Positions 17,280 through 28,995 of a stretch of 64,000 nt of DNA are shown in pieces. A program made the translations under genes and the position numbers. The DNA comes from JAHEEL01 sp963836085 (lineage in GTDB: Bacteria > Actinomycetota > Acidimicrobiia > Spongiisociales > UBA5794). The stretch is taken from NCBI GenBank assembly GCA_963836085.1, contig CAWIHT010000017.1, positions 1 through 64,000 of the forward strand. Reading direction: 5' to 3'. Each line of letters starts with the position of its first letter. Positions within the stretch are counted from its first letter, which is position 1. Below the pieces are notes generated by a model. It saw only the letters and a list, made by a program, of their open reading frames with translations. It ran no database searches and was not told the origin of the DNA.

Positions 17280-19420
17280 GACCAGTCGAGGCGGATCGCC
17301 TGCCCCGTCGTCAGGGACTCGACGGCAGCGAGCGCCACTCTCGATGTCTCGAATGCCGAGCGGGCGAGCTCGTCGCCGTCACGCTGGCCCTCGATCGCCT
17401 CGCGGAACGCAACGAACTCCGCCTCGTGCCCCTTGTCGGCCGGCTTGTACTTCCTGACATCGGTGTTGGTCGCCCCGCGCAGCGTGATCGACCGATAGTC
17501 ATCGATCTCGGCGGATCGGTCGCCTCGCATCACTTCGACCCACTCCTTGCCCGCACCTCGGGGAGCCCCGGCCGAGTAGACGATGACGGCCTGCGACCCG
17601 GATGGGTAGTCGAGCGTGATCGTGAAGTCCTCTTGCAGCAGCAGTTCACCTTCGCCTGACCCGACGGCATACACCGAGCGCGGTGCCTCGCCGACGATGG
17701 CGTTGCAGGTGTCGATGAAGTGGCATCCCTCGCCGAGCAGGCGCCCGCCCTGGCGTCGGTCCTTCAGCCAGTGGTCGTCGGGAAGCGATCCGGCGTGGAC
17801 TCGATACATGATCTGCATGGGGCTCGTTGCGCCCGACGAACGCAACGGCGGTCTCCACGGCCGGGGACCATCGCCGGTTGAATCCGGCCATGAGCACCCC
17901 GGGGGCCTGGTTCCACGCGTCGGCAACTTGATCGAGTTCGTCATTCGTGATGGCGAGCGGCTTCTCGCAGAAGACGTGCTTGCCGGCGGCGAGTGCCTGC
18001 GTCGGTGATGTCGGCGTGGCTGTCATGGAGCGAGGCGACGAACACAACGTCCGTGTCGTCGGCCGTCACGACATCCTCGACCGTCGAGACCGCTTCCGCG
18101 AAGTCGTTGGCTTCTCCGACACGCACTGCCGACGCTCCCCCGGCCGAGGTGATCCGGGTCCATGGTCCGAAGCCGGCAGCGTTCGCCGACGGCAGAAGCA
18201 CGCCGGATGCGAACCGGCCGGCGCCGACGAGCCCGGACGCAAGCCCGGATGAGGCTGCGCCGCTCGTCGGGTCGCGCCGCAGCTGCGACCGACCGGGTGG
18301 CTTCCTGTCCATCGGTGTCCGTACTCCAGCAGGATGCCGAGGTAGGGATCGCCGCTGTCGAAGACGTCGTAGGCCTCAACGGCCCGGTCGAATGGGAACC
18401 GATGCGTGATGAGATCTGTGACTTCGAGGCGCCCTGAGGCGATGAGACCCATGACGGCTTCGAGGTTGCGGGCGATCGGCCAGCGCACGTACCCGATCGG
18501 GTAGTCGATGCCGAGGTCTTCGTACGTCGGGTCGTAGCGGCCGGGGCCGTAGGCCCGCGACACCTTGACCGTGAGTTCCTTCTGATACAGCGGCCGTCGA
18601 TCGAGATCGAGGCCGACGTCGCCGACCGCGACGATCGTGGCCCGGTCGCGCGCCAACAGAGCGGCCGTCTGCATCGGATCGGACGACTTCGTGCCGGCGG
18701 TGACCAGCACGGCATCCGCTCCCCGCCCCGCCGTCCAATCGAGGGCGGCCGTCGAACCCGTCCCGCGTCGAGGGGAAGGTGAACGCTCCAGAGTCCAGCA
18801 GCGACGGCCAGCTTCGCCTCGTCGATGTCGGTCCCGGCGACCTCGCAGCCGGCGGCAATCGCCAACCGCACCGCGAGTTGGCCGATCAGCCCGAGGCCGA
18901 TCACGACGACCTTGCTGCCCGGCCCGACGTCCGCGAGACGAAGCCCGTGGAGCGCCACGGACGCGATCGCCCCGAACGCCCCTTCGTCGAACGAGACGCC
19001 ATCGGGCAGGCGAGCCGCCAGATTCCCCGGGACAGCCTGCACGTCGGCGTGCCCGACCCCGGCAGTCACCACCCGATCGCCGGGCCGGAACCCCGACACC
19101 GCCGTCCCTACCTCGGTCACAACCCCGGCCGCCGAATACCCAACCGGCATGTCCTCATCGAGGTCGGGAGCGCACGGCCCGACGGTCGATCGGACCCCGT
19201 CCTGACGCGCCCGATCGATGACGGCCCGCACGAGGTCGGGCCGTGCCCTGGCCTTCTTCAGCAGCGAGGACCCGGCGAGCTCGTGCGTGCTGCGCTCGGT
19301 TCCACTGGAGATGAGGCTGGACCGAATCGCAACGAGCAGCCCTGACGGAGCTGGAGGCACGCCAGGGAACTCGACGTGGCGCAGGTCCCCACCACTCACC
19401 GACTGCCTCAGTTGTCTCAT
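17276..19420 (-). CDS. Bi-domain oxidoreductase: zinc-type dehydrogenase plus Gfo/Idh/MocA (frameshifted)
   Basis: About 715 aa. The first half is an MDR/alcohol-dehydrogenase-like domain (LISSGTERST, VGYSAAGVVTEVG, GFRPGDRVV, VVVIGLGLIGQLAVRLA). The second half is a Gfo/Idh/MocA domain (ALAAGKHVFCEKPLA, VLMAGFNRRWSP, GEGCHFIDTCNAIVG). The two domains are often found as one protein in polysaccharide loci. Frames change near 18770, 18300, 18010 and 17830. GGGAG-like bases before the ATG at 19420 serve as the ribosome site. It probably oxidises or epimerises a nucleotide sugar; substrate unknown. It is the first gene of the minus-strand operon reaching down to 11636. Confidence 0.8.
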
Positions 19421-20413
19421 GGCATCTCCCTATGCCCGCGCCGTGAGACTAGTGCAGAGCGGCGCGGCGCCTGCCAGGAGCGGCGCGGCGCAGCTGATGC
19501 TGGTTGGAGGGTTCGCACATTCCTCAGTTGCCGAGACCGTACCGCTCCGTGCCCAACCCCGCCGTTGCGCTAGCTACCACGATTCCTCGCCGTCTCGTAT
19601 TGGCGAGCGGGGGTTGCCGAGACTCCGCCCGATCAAGCTCTGCGGCTTCGGTTCCGCTCTCGGTACGACTGCGGGACGCATCCATAGACGAGATCTGTCC
19701 CAAGCACCAACGCTGTCACGCCAGTTCACGATGACAAGCGGCGGGTGCCCGACAGCGTGCAGCCCCACCGCACTCCTCGTCTCCAGGAGAGCGACATCGA
19801 ATCACCAGCTGCCTTCGCGGATGTAGCGAACGGGGTGCGCGCCATGGGCGCTCCCCGGTGAGTGGTTCCGGGCGAAGCTCATAGCTGTGCAGTTCGGAAG
19901 TCGTGTCAGGAAGGCCGTGATCGACAAGCCCACGGACGCGTTGGTGTGGGTGCGCAGGCAACCCGCCGATGGCGACAGCCGCTTGCTTCTCGGGATGATG
20001 CGCACCGTCGCCAACAGCTTGATCCTGCTGGCTTGGACGCGGTGTTCGGCCGTGAGCTGGAGAGGTGCCATCGGACCGGGTTGGTCGGCTCATCAAACGG
20101 CAGATACGCACCTGGGAAACTTGGAGGAGGTGCGTAGATCTGCACATCCCAGAGGTGCGCTGTGGGCATGCAGTTTTGCACAGGCTCACGCGGCGCCGTC
20201 GCCGAATCGGGCGAGGATGCAGACACAACCACCCCAGCTGTGGCTGGGAACCTCCCTGATCCATCAACAGAGCGTTCCCTGGTGCTCTCAGTCGGACACA
20301 GGAGTAGCCTGACAGGCCATGCCGAGAGCCGCACAGACTGACGCGCCCGACAGGCCACCGGAGCGACAGCATGCACGAGGGTGCATCCCTCACCCCCGGG
20401 TATTGAGGTCCGA
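19421..20413. other. Intergenic region, about 1 kb, no recognisable gene
   Basis: Divergent spacer between the bi-domain oxidoreductase and the CapK-like gene. Open frames exist on both strands, but none shows a known motif or a convincing start. It must hold promoters for both flanking genes. No tRNA-like fold or insertion-sequence end was recognised. Confidence 0.5.
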
Positions 20414-21813
20414 GTGAGACCTGACGGACCACTCGGTCGCGCCTACTACCGGCTTCCCATCGCTGTGCAGAATGCCGTCTGCACCGCGTACGGATGGCGC
20501 GAAGCTCGGACACGATTTGGCGACACCTTCGACGAGAGACTCAATTGGCTGGCTGAGACTGACGTTTGGGATCGCCGCGGATTCGCCAGTATCAAGACGA
20601 GCAAGTAGCACGCCTCGTCGAGCACGCCTATGTCCATGTCGAGTACTACCGAGATGTCATGAAACGGCTCGGCCTCCGGCCACAAGACGTCACGGCCGTA
20701 GAGGACTTGCCGAAACTCCCCATTCTCACAAAGGACGATGTTCGCGAGAATTTCGATCGCCTCATTGCCGACTCAGCGCGGAGGCGAGGGCTCATCACGC
20801 GGCACACCAGCGGCAGCACCGGCTCATCTCTTGCAACGCTCGCCACACCGGATGCCGTGGCGTTCCAATGGGCGATCTGGTGGCGTCATCGAGCACGATT
20901 TGGGATCCAGCCGGGATGCCTTCACGCCAATTTCTCGGGCCGTCCCGTCGTACCGATCGACCAGACCAATCCACCGTATTGGCGATGGAACAGGGCATTC
21001 AACCAGGTCATCATCCCGATGCAGCAGGTCGTGCCCTTGAAGATCCCGGCGATCCACTCCTTGCTCCACGAACGCGACTTCGCCCATGTCGTCGGCTACC
21101 CCTCCATCGTGCACTCCTACGTCGAGATGGCAGAGGATGCCAAACTGGAACCTGGGGGGAAGGCGCGATACGTGTTCACCGGTGCCGAGAACCTCTATCC
21201 ATTCCAGCGTGACGCAATCGTGCGATTCACAGGCGCCCTGGTATCGCAGCAGTACGGGATGTCTGAGGGAGCAGCGAATGCCTCCGAGTGCGAAGAGCTC
21301 GTGCTCCATGAGGACTTCGAATTCGGCGTCATGGAGGCGGGCGCGCCTACTCGTGATCGCGGTGCGGCCGGGATCTCGGGGTCAATCATCGCTACGGGGT
21401 TCTCCAACTACGCTTTCCCGTTGATCAGATATGACACGGGGGATGTGGCGACGTGGCTACCGAAAGACTACAAATGTGCATGCAATCGTCCCACGCGGGC
21501 GATCGCCTCAATTGATGGACGTGCCGAGGACTACGTTCTAACACCCGAGGGCCAGCGCGTGGCACGCTTCGGCTACGTGTTCAAAGATGCAGCCAATATC
21601 CGCAAGGCGCAAATCATCCAGAGAGTCGCTGGCTCGATCATCGTGCGAGTCGTGCCAACCGAGGCCTTCGACGACTCCGACGAAGTCGCTCTGAGATCCA
21701 GCATCGCAACGTGGATCAGTCCCCGGCTCGGAGTCGACATCGAGGCTGTCGCGTCAATCCCTCAAGAGCCTGATCGAAAGTTCCGGGCTGTAGTCAGAGC
21801 GCCCGGCATCTAG
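20414..21813 (+). CDS. CapK/PaaK-like adenylate-forming enzyme
   Basis: Phenylacetate-CoA ligase-like protein of about 465 aa. It has HTSGSTGSS (phosphate loop), YGMSEGA, YDTGDVA and a C-terminal domain with IDGRAEDYVL. CapK-type members in capsule loci have no firmly known substrate; they may activate an acid for acylating the glycan. The first 50 codons (from GTG 20414, preceded by GAGG) are in another frame, and joining needs one base in the GGG run at about 20563 (DVW followed by GSPRIRQY), a typical homopolymer error. It starts a block that looks less GC-rich than its surroundings. Confidence 0.8.
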
Positions 21814-22144
21814 CAGCACACGACGAGTCGATACCACCCACAATGGTTGGGGACAGCATGGTCTTCGCTGGCAGAACTCCGCTCTCCCCAGTGGTGTTCA
21901 TGACCGACGAACTGCAGTCACACAGCATCTCGAGGCGGCAGGGCCGACAACCGAGCTCCGGCGAACGATACGCTGGACCATGTGTAGGGCGTGGCGCAAC
22001 ACCTCACCCGGCTCACTGGATCCAGCGGAGACGTCGGTACCCTAGGGCGGTGTTGATGTCGTGGGGCGGCGAAGCATGCGTCAGCTCGGATCGCTTCCGA
22101 CACGCCCGACCGGCTGGAACCAATTCTGCTCAGATCGGCGCCCT
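21814..22144. other. Intergenic, no gene seen
   Basis: 330 bp between the convergent CapK-like and glycosyltransferase genes. No coding motif, repeat or clear terminator hairpin was recognised. Confidence 0.4.
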
Positions 22145-23267
22145 TCAGGATCTCACCTCAAGCGCATGCAGCAACCGCGTGGCAATCTCAGGCCACGTCG
22201 TCTGGTGTTGTCGCGCAATGCGCCGACCCTTATCAGCAAGGGATCGCCCGATCGTTGGGTCGTCGCGAAGACTTGCCAAGGCAGCCGCAAGGTCCTTGGG
22301 ATTCCGAGGATCCACATACAACGCGGCATCCTTGCACACACCGCGTGCAAAGTCGGAGTCACTCGTAACGATCGGCGTACCCAGGGACATGGACTCCAGA
22401 TATGTCCCGGAGTATGACTCGAGAAGCGTCGGAAGAACCAAGGCGTCTATCTCGTTGTAGACCCCGGCCAGAACCCTCTGGCGCAGCGGGCCGAGATTGA
22501 TGAGTCGGTCTCCCAGGCCCGTTCTGGATATCCGCTCGAGCAGTCTTCGCGCCGCCAGGATGCTGGTCAGCATCAATGGTTAGGAAGCCGACTATGCCGT
22601 CAAGTTCATGGCCACACTCTTCGAACATGTCAGCCAGAACGTCCAGGTTCTTGTGCGGATAGTAGCGACTCAGCGCAAGGAATCGGAACGGCGTCTCTGA
22701 GAGGAGAGCCGCTGGGATCTCACCTGATCGTTCGGCGATCAATGCCGAAACGGCATTCGGTAGAATGGAAATATCGTTCACGCCATAAGTGGACCTCACC
22801 CGATGGGCGGCGACGCTCGTCTGAGCGAACACCACGTCGACCGATGGCAAAGTGCGACGGAGGTACCACTTCCGCGCTGCTACCCATGCCCTCTTTCGAG
22901 GCGAGCCAGATCTGAAGACCGATGAATCGTAGAAGAGGTGTGGATTGTGGAGCAGGACGGCACTACGAATTCCGGGCACAACCACCGGTTTGTTGCCCAA
23001 GGCGACAATCCAGTCAGCTTGGAATTCTCGAACGGTTCGACGTACGGTCGCCAATTCCCAGATCAGTCGATCGGCGCCGTGGTCGAAGCTGACTTCCTGC
23101 CATTCTCCCGGCGCTGTCGCAGCGGCCCTCCGATAGTCTTCACCGGGCGGAACCAACATGAGGAACTCGTACCGGGAGTCGCTGGCGGCGAGCGCTCCCA
23201 CCAAGTTCACACCAACAGAGCGTCCACCAGCTCGGGTCAGATTGTGACTCAACACCGCAATACGCAT
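22145..23267 (-). CDS. GT4-family glycosyltransferase (frameshifted)
   Basis: GT-B fold enzyme of about 370 aa: MRIAVLSHNLTRAGGRSVGV with the N-terminal glycine-rich loop, SAVLLHNPHLFYD, VVFAQTSVAAHRV, FRFLALSRYYPHKNLDVL, then ALVLPTLLESYSGTYLESMS, the acceptor/donor E-x7-E region, and GTPIVTSDSDFARGV. The frame changes near 22570. It lies between the CapK-like gene (convergent) and the Wzy-like gene (same strand) and would add a sugar to the repeat unit of the locus. Confidence 0.8.
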
Positions 23268-23321
23268 CGACCGATCCCGCCCCTTGCCTCTTCTGTTCGC
23301 TACGATCGTCTTCTGGACTTC

Positions 23322-24770
23322 TCAGGCGCTGGATTGCTGTCGGATAGGTGCAGCTTCAGACGGATATGGCAACCGCACAGTGGCGGTTGGGGGAGTCCCG
23401 GAAGCTCGCTGGATCTCGGAGAACCGCTGCGCCCCCTCACCGCTCAGCCGATTCTCGCCGGCAGCAGCGACCCCGGCACTCGCCCACCAAATGACTGAGG
23501 CGTGCATGCTCCCCAGCACACCACCCGGCTGAGTCATGGACAACGCCAACCCAGCGACCAAGACTCCCACTAGTCCGGCGGCCCACACCCTGTCACTTCT
23601 CGATCGCTCGGTCCGAACAGTCCTCGCCAGCAGATTCGCAGCCCGCATGAGAATAGTCAGAATGACAGATGCGAGTGCCGCTACCAGAACGACTCCCCCC
23701 TCGGCGGCAGACTTGAGCCAGAGATTGTGGATGTTCTGGTCCCGCACGGTAGCTCCGCTTGAGTCAACCATCGCTTGTCCGAAACCGCCACCGGTCAGTG
23801 GATGATCCAGGAAGATTGCGAGACCTTGGCCATATCCATCGATCCTGCCCGAGGAGAACCTGTTCAAGCCGGCAAGTGGTCCCTGATCAAGGCGGTCGAA
23901 TCTGAGGTGCAGAGCCACTGAAGCTGGGCATTTGCCAGGAGGCCAACCCAAGTGTGACAACAGACAACCAGAAGGAGCGCCGACTGACCGCGAACCAAAG
24001 CACGACTGCAATACCGAGGAGGGACGCAACAAAGGCTCCACGGTTCCCAACGACAAAGATCGAGACCGGGATGGCGAATACAGCCACCCCGCCAAGCAGC
24101 CGAGCAGAGCGCGTTGTCCAATGTCAGGCTGACGGCCAGGGCAATCGGCACAAACATTGCGAGTGGACTACCCCAGGTACCGCGCAAGGTCGCGAATCCA
24201 CCTGAGGCAATAGGGAGACCAGTAGGCGACGGACCCAGGAAGTCCCAACCAGCCCACGCCGCGACGACCAACAGCGCAGCCGATGACAGAAACACGGTAG
24301 CTATGCCGACAATGCGCCGGAAACCGCCCCCGTTCCGTGCGTAGACGTAGGCAGTCCACATCGTAAGGAATGCCACCACCGGCTCGGCGATCCCTCGGAA
24401 TGCCTCTGCGTCAGAGTGGCTCAAGAATGCAGCGAAGGCTGACCCGGCCACGACGAGCGCAAGACCCACAGGACCCAGCAAGCCGGTAGGGAGGGAGCGA
24501 TCGCGGACAACCCGCCCATGTCGCTGCGACAGCTACAGCGAATAGAGCGGACTTTGCGGCAAACAGAATCGACGGGGAAACCGAAGGCAGCCACACAAAT
24601 GGAGCCGATGCAAGGTAGACAGCCCAAGCCCACGTTCCCACAGCCAATGGCGCCGCACCGCTCGTACCAGGCAGCTGGCTGTGTTGGAGAGTGGAGTCCT
24701 GGATGTGCCATCTTGCTGCTCCCTGCCTCGCAGCGTTGCGACTCACAATCGTCGCTGGCATCGACAGCAT
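23322..24770 (-). CDS. O-antigen polymerase/ligase-like membrane protein (frameshifted)
   Basis: Polytopic membrane protein of the Wzy/WaaL superfamily, about 475 aa after joining pieces. Successive hydrophobic stretches include VGTWAWAVYLASAPFVWLPS, GLALVVAGSAFAAFLS, MFVPIALAVSLTL and VGNRGAFVASLLGIAVVLWF. The family loop is HPLTGGGFGQAMVDS followed by the conserved His in NIHNLWLKSAAEGG. Frame changes near 24480, 24120 and 23930. It is divergent from the next glycosyltransferase with a spacer of only 21 bp. Expected to polymerise or ligate lipid-linked repeat units at the outer face of the membrane. Confidence 0.75.
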
Positions 24771-24791
24771 CAGACTACCGTGGTCAGTCCG

Positions 24792-26218
24792 ATGAGGATG
24801 CCCTTGGATTCCCAACCCGCCGCGATATCACAAGGACGAGAATGCCTGGTGGATCCAAGCAAGAGAGGCAAGCATCCAGAGGCAACAATCCGCGTGGAAA
24901 TCACGCAGCCTGCACTGCCCAAGTACAGGGTGCCCGTCTTCCGAATGCTCGCGGCACGGCGCGATCTCAAAGTCGACCTCTCCTATTTCCCACATCCGGG
25001 AGTGCCATGTGTGGCGCCGGATGGTTTCGCAGCCGCTGCTATGCCCTACGTCTCGTTCCAAGTCCTCGGGCGAAGGCTCAACTGGTATCCCCGACAGTGG
25101 CAGATGGCCGGAGGGAGCGGACCCGACGTGGCGGTACACGAATGGAATCTCAACAACCTCAGCCTCGTACCTTCTCTCGTGCGGTCCCGAATCAACGGCC
25201 AGGGCACAGTCGTGTGGGGTCACGGGCGGCCGAAGGCGGACTCCAGACTCCGGCTCGCGTTGCGGCGAGCCGTGGGCCGCTTGGCCGACTCAACAGTGTT
25301 CTACGACCAGTGGACCCTCGACGATTTCGTGAACGATGGCTTTCCCGAATCACAATCATTCGTCGCTCCGAACTCACTGGACACATCCGAGATCGACCAA
25401 CAGATTGCCCAACGCAGGAGGCAACGCGACGCTGGCCTGATCGTTCATGTATCGCGATTGCGAAAGAGCAGAGATCTCGACACCCTCTTCTTGGCAGTGG
25501 CAACACTCGCTCAGGGCGGCGCGGATGCGCGAATCGCATTGTAGGCGAAGGCGACAGCGAGCGGGTTCGGCTGCAGATGCTGGCGGACCAACTTGAGATC
25601 GGGCATCTTGTCCGGTTCTACCCTGGAACGTACGAAGAGGGTGACCTATCAGGAATCATGCTGTCTGCGGCGGTAGCTTGCTACCCGCGGGGCGCCGGTC
25701 TCGGACCCCTCCACGCAGCCGCGTACGGACTCCCGGTATGTGTGGGCGAGGATCTGGGTTCCCACGGACCAGAGACACAGGCATTGGTTCGGTCTGGTGG
25801 AGCTGTCGTGTTCGAAGACCGCAATCCGGAGGACCTTGCCTCGACTCTCTCACAGCTCTTGCGGGACCCCCTGCGCTCTGCAGCATTCGGCGAGAACGCG
25901 CGTAGCGTCGTGAGACGGGACCTGTCCATCGAATCGATGGTAGAGGGCCTGGCGACAGCCATCTCCACGCGTATGACACAGCGGCTCGGCGACAGGCCCG
26001 TGTTGGCTGAAGTACGGGCGTGTTCGCTTCGGGGCCAAGCGGCGGCGCTCGTGGCACCCGCTACTCCCCACGCCCCTCCGGACCGCGGTCGCCGGTTGGT
26101 AACCATCAGATCGGATGACCCGACAGCCGGACCAGTAGTCAGAGTACTGGATCTGGCCCTTCTCGCCGCAGGTCGCCCGCCATTGGCATCATACCCGCAT
26201 CAGTCCACAGAATCCTAG
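24792..26218 (+). CDS. Glycosyltransferase, GT4-like (frameshifted)
   Basis: Two in-line pieces make one glycosyltransferase of about 475 aa. The first has VEITQPALPKYRVPVFRMLA, GPDVAVHEWNLNNLSLVP, VVWGHGRPK and LIVHVSRLRKSRDLDTLF. The second has VGEGDSERVRLQMLADQLE, VRFYPGTYEE, CYPRGAGLGPLHAAAYGLPV and the EDRNPEDLASTLSQLLRD tail. The break is near 25543. The ATG at 24792 is a guess, as the conserved N-terminus begins later (near 24894). The last 70 residues extend beyond the usual fold and may be out of frame. Confidence 0.72.
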
Positions 26219-26229
26219 GCTTAGAGGCC

Positions 26230-27549
26230 ATGAGAATCCCTTCGACGGCCCCAAGTCGTCAGTTGCCCACCGCTTCGTCGGCACTCTTGGGACGAGCCTT
26301 GCCATGGCAATCATCGCCTTCGGTACAGGCGTTCTAGTGGCAAGACTGCTGGGACCAGACCTACGAGGCCAACTTGCCGCAATACGGCTCTGGGGCATGT
26401 TTGCGGCTTCTCTCGGATTGATCGGGCTACCCGAAGCGCTGACGTTCTATTCGGCCCGCAACAGAGGGCGAGGCTGGTTCCTACACCGTCACTGCAGTCG
26501 TGACGGCGGTGATCCCAACTATGGCCCTTGCAGCCGCCCTCTGGGTGGGGATGCCGCGACTGCTTGGGTCTCAACCACCGGAGGTGGTGGAATCCGCTCG
26601 TGTGTTTCTTTGGGTGGTACTTATCGCGCCGGCGTTCTTGCCGGCGGCCGGTCTTCGCGGCGTCGGTCGATTCGCAATGTGGAATGCACTGCGCTTCGGC
26701 AGAACCGTGGTCTGGCTGGGCGTGCTGCTTGTGTTTGCATGGAGCTCTCATCCGGATCCACACGGGATTGCCATTGCCTACGTAGTCGCTCTGACGCTCT
26801 ACGGTGGCCTCTCTGCTGGCTTGGCGCTCACTCGCCTGCCCAGGAGGCGACAGATAAGGCCCGCGATGGGGCGACAACTCCTGAGGTTCGGTATCCCGAA
26901 CGCAGCAGCGCGCCTGCCGACCGCGGCAAACGCCAGGGTCGATCAGCTGCTGATCGCCGCCATGCTACCTAGTGAGCAGCTCGGGCTGTATGCCGTCGCC
27001 GTAGCTTGGAGTGTCACCGCTAGACCTCTGACGGCGGCCTACGGATTGACTCTCATGCCTCGGATTGCAGAGGAACGGGACGATGCCGCAAGGATTCATA
27101 TATTCGCATCAGGGGCTCGCGTAGGCCTCACAATCGCAGTTGTCTCAGGGGTGCCGCTTCTCGTCGCCACCAAGGCTGCGATCCCAGCAGTATTCGGCGG
27201 CGGAGTTCGCAGCAGCGAGCGGTCCCGCGACTGTCCTCGTGTTGGCAGGCAGCATCTGGTCGTACAGCGCGATCCTACGGGATGGCCTTAGGGGGCTTGG
27301 TATCCCTCCTCAATCCTATGGGCAGAACTGGCAGGAGTCCCAGTTTCCCTGGTTCTTGCGATACTGCTAATTGGACCGTTCGGACTGCTCGGCGCCTCAA
27401 TCGCCAGCGTGTGCGCATATACAACAAGCTGTGCTGTCCTCGTCTTCCTGAGCACTCGCCATACTGGCTTGTCTGTCGCAAGCATTGTCGTGCCTCGCCG
27501 TGGCGATCTCGCCACCGTCGTGAGGCATGCCCGGAGCCTTGTTCGATGA
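26230..27549 (+). CDS. Wzx-like flippase (MOP superfamily, frameshifted)
   Basis: Polysaccharide flippase of about 440 aa with many transmembrane segments: GTSLAMAIIAFGTGVLVARL, WGMFAASLGLIGLPEALTFY, VFLWVVLIAPAFLPAAGLRG, ANARVDQLLIAAMLPSEQLG and LVLAILLIGPFGLLGASIAS. Frames change near 26240, 26470, 27210 and 27320. The end is the TGA at 27547-27549 after VVRHARSLVR. A TAGGCT element 8 bp before the ATG at 26230 suggests a leaderless start. It would move the lipid-linked repeat unit to the outside for the Wzy-like protein of this locus. Confidence 0.75.
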
Positions 27550-27896
27550 CAAAGGTGTGCCATCGATCAGCGAGTGATAGCCCTCCCTGTCCGACACCCA
27601 GACGGCTACCGATCTGTCTGACCACTTCGACAGACGAAGGACTGCCGTAAGCGATCCGGCCGGCCGAGGAATCCGCTTGGGCCCGGCACAGCCGCTCAAG
27701 ACAGCGGGGAAGGGGACGGGATTCAGACGCGTGCTGGTCCCTCTGCAATACGCTGGCCGCACAGTGATCTCGCAATCCGTCGCGAACGGTAGCACACCTC
27801 CCCACGGCCGCGCCAAGAGTCGACAGCATTCCTCATCGATCTGCGCCCTGCCACCACACGGCATCGTTGCCGGACGCGACCTGGACGTCCGCTAGC
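27550..27896. other. Unassigned sequence left of the IS481-family element
   Basis: About 350 bp between the flippase stop and the insertion sequence. A minus-strand frame is partly open but shows no known motif. It may be part of a gene cut by the insertion. Confidence 0.4.
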
Positions 27897-27922
27897 TGTG
27901 ACAACCGGGGACGTTGTCCCTG
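27891..27922 (+). repeat. Left terminal inverted repeat with target site
   Basis: Starts with the target bases GCTAGC, then TGTGACAACCGGGGACGTTG. Pairs with the right end at 28945-28976. The shared core GTTGTCCCTG is perfect. Confidence 0.7.
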
Positions 27923-28971
27923 GCGGGATGTTTGAGGTGAGCCCTCCGAGCGAGACTGTGGGTTGACAGACTCACTACTCGCAAGGAGGGCTCATGGCCC
28001 ACGCTAGATCGCAGCACCCGAATGCGCCGCTGACGCCGGAGGGGCGGCGTCGGATGGTGCGCTGTGTTGTTGACGGCGGTTGGACGGTGAGGCGACCGCT
28101 GAGCGGTTCCAGGTCGATGCCAAGACGGTGCGCAAGTGGCGGGACCGGTTCCTTGCTGAAGGTGAGCGGGCTTGTGGGATCGGTCGTCTCGGCCGCACCG
28201 GTCGCCGAACCGGACACCCGGCCGTTGCGGCGTCGGGTGATTCGGTTGCGGCGCGAGCGCCGGTGGGGTGCCGACCACATCGGCTACGAGGTCGGGTTGG
28301 CGGCCTCGACGGTGCAGAACATCCTGAACCGGGCAGGTGCTGGGCCGCCTGGACCGTGGCGACCGGGCCACCGGACCGGGAGCCGGTGCGGCGGTATCAA
28401 CGCGACACGCCTGGCGAGTTGATCCACGTCGACATCAAGAAGCTCGCTGGGATCCCCGACCGGCGGCGGCTGGCGTACTCACGGCCGAGGCAACGACGCG
28501 TAAGGGCGGCCACTGCCGGGTCGGCTACCGCTACCTGCACACCGCGATCGATGACCGCACCCGCATCGTCTACTCCGAGATCCTCGACGACGAGAAGGCC
28601 GTCACCGCAGCCGGCGTTCTGGCGCACGAGCCGCAGCCTGGTTCCAGACGCATCGGCATCAACCTGCAGCGGGTCATCACCGACAACGGCTCCTGCTACC
28701 GCTCCGGGCTCTGGCACCGGGCATGTGCACGCGACCGGCACCACCGTGAAGAAGACCCGCCCGTACCGGCCCCAGACCAACGGCAAAGTCGAACGCTTCC
28801 ACCGGATCCTGCTCGAGGAATGGGCCTACATCCGACCCTGGGCCTCAGAAACCAACGAACCCACGCCTACGACGGATTCATCCACTTCTACAATCACCAC
28901 CGATCCCACGGAGCACTCGGATGGGCCACCCCCACCAGCATCATCAGGGACAACCTCCCCGAAGAGCACAA
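27897..28971 (+). mobile_element. IS481-family insertion sequence
   Basis: About 1.08 kb element with one transposase. Terminal sequences are inverted repeats (25 of 32 positions equal when 27891-27922 is compared with the complement of 28945-28976). It sits in a CTAG target that is duplicated on both sides (27892-27895 and 28972-28975), which fits the NCTAGN preference known for IS481. The transposase reading frame has breaks, so activity is uncertain unless these are sequencing errors. Confidence 0.8.
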
Positions 28972-28975
28972 CTAG
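27994..28975 (+). CDS. IS481-family transposase (frameshifted)
   Basis: DDE transposase of about 325 aa after reconstruction. It starts MAHARSQHPNAPLTPEGRRR (AAGGAGG at 27982 is the ribosome site), has a helix-turn-helix (ERFQVDAKTVRKWRDRFL), LRRERRWGADHIGYEVGL, an integrase core with YLHTAIDDRTR and VITDNGSCYRS, and YNHHRSHGALGWATP at the end. Frames change near 28085, 28230, 28400, 28480 and 28720. The TAG stop (28973-28975) lies inside the CTAG target duplication, so the inserted element borrows its stop codon from the target. Confidence 0.78.
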
Positions 28976-28976
28976 C
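28945..28976 (-). repeat. Right terminal inverted repeat with target site
   Basis: Overlaps the end of the transposase gene, including its TAG stop. Complementary to 27891-27922 at 25 of 32 positions. Confidence 0.7.
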
Positions 28977-28995
28977 CGATCCTCACAACACCCTC

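Noticed and set aside
11636..19420. Calling the frameshifted glycan genes pseudogenes
   Set aside because: Catalytic motifs are kept on both sides of each break, and the LCP paralogues show that one-base errors occur throughout the sequence.
19421..20413. tRNA or attachment site in the 1-kb spacer
   Set aside because: No cloverleaf, CCA end or direct repeat could be found by eye.
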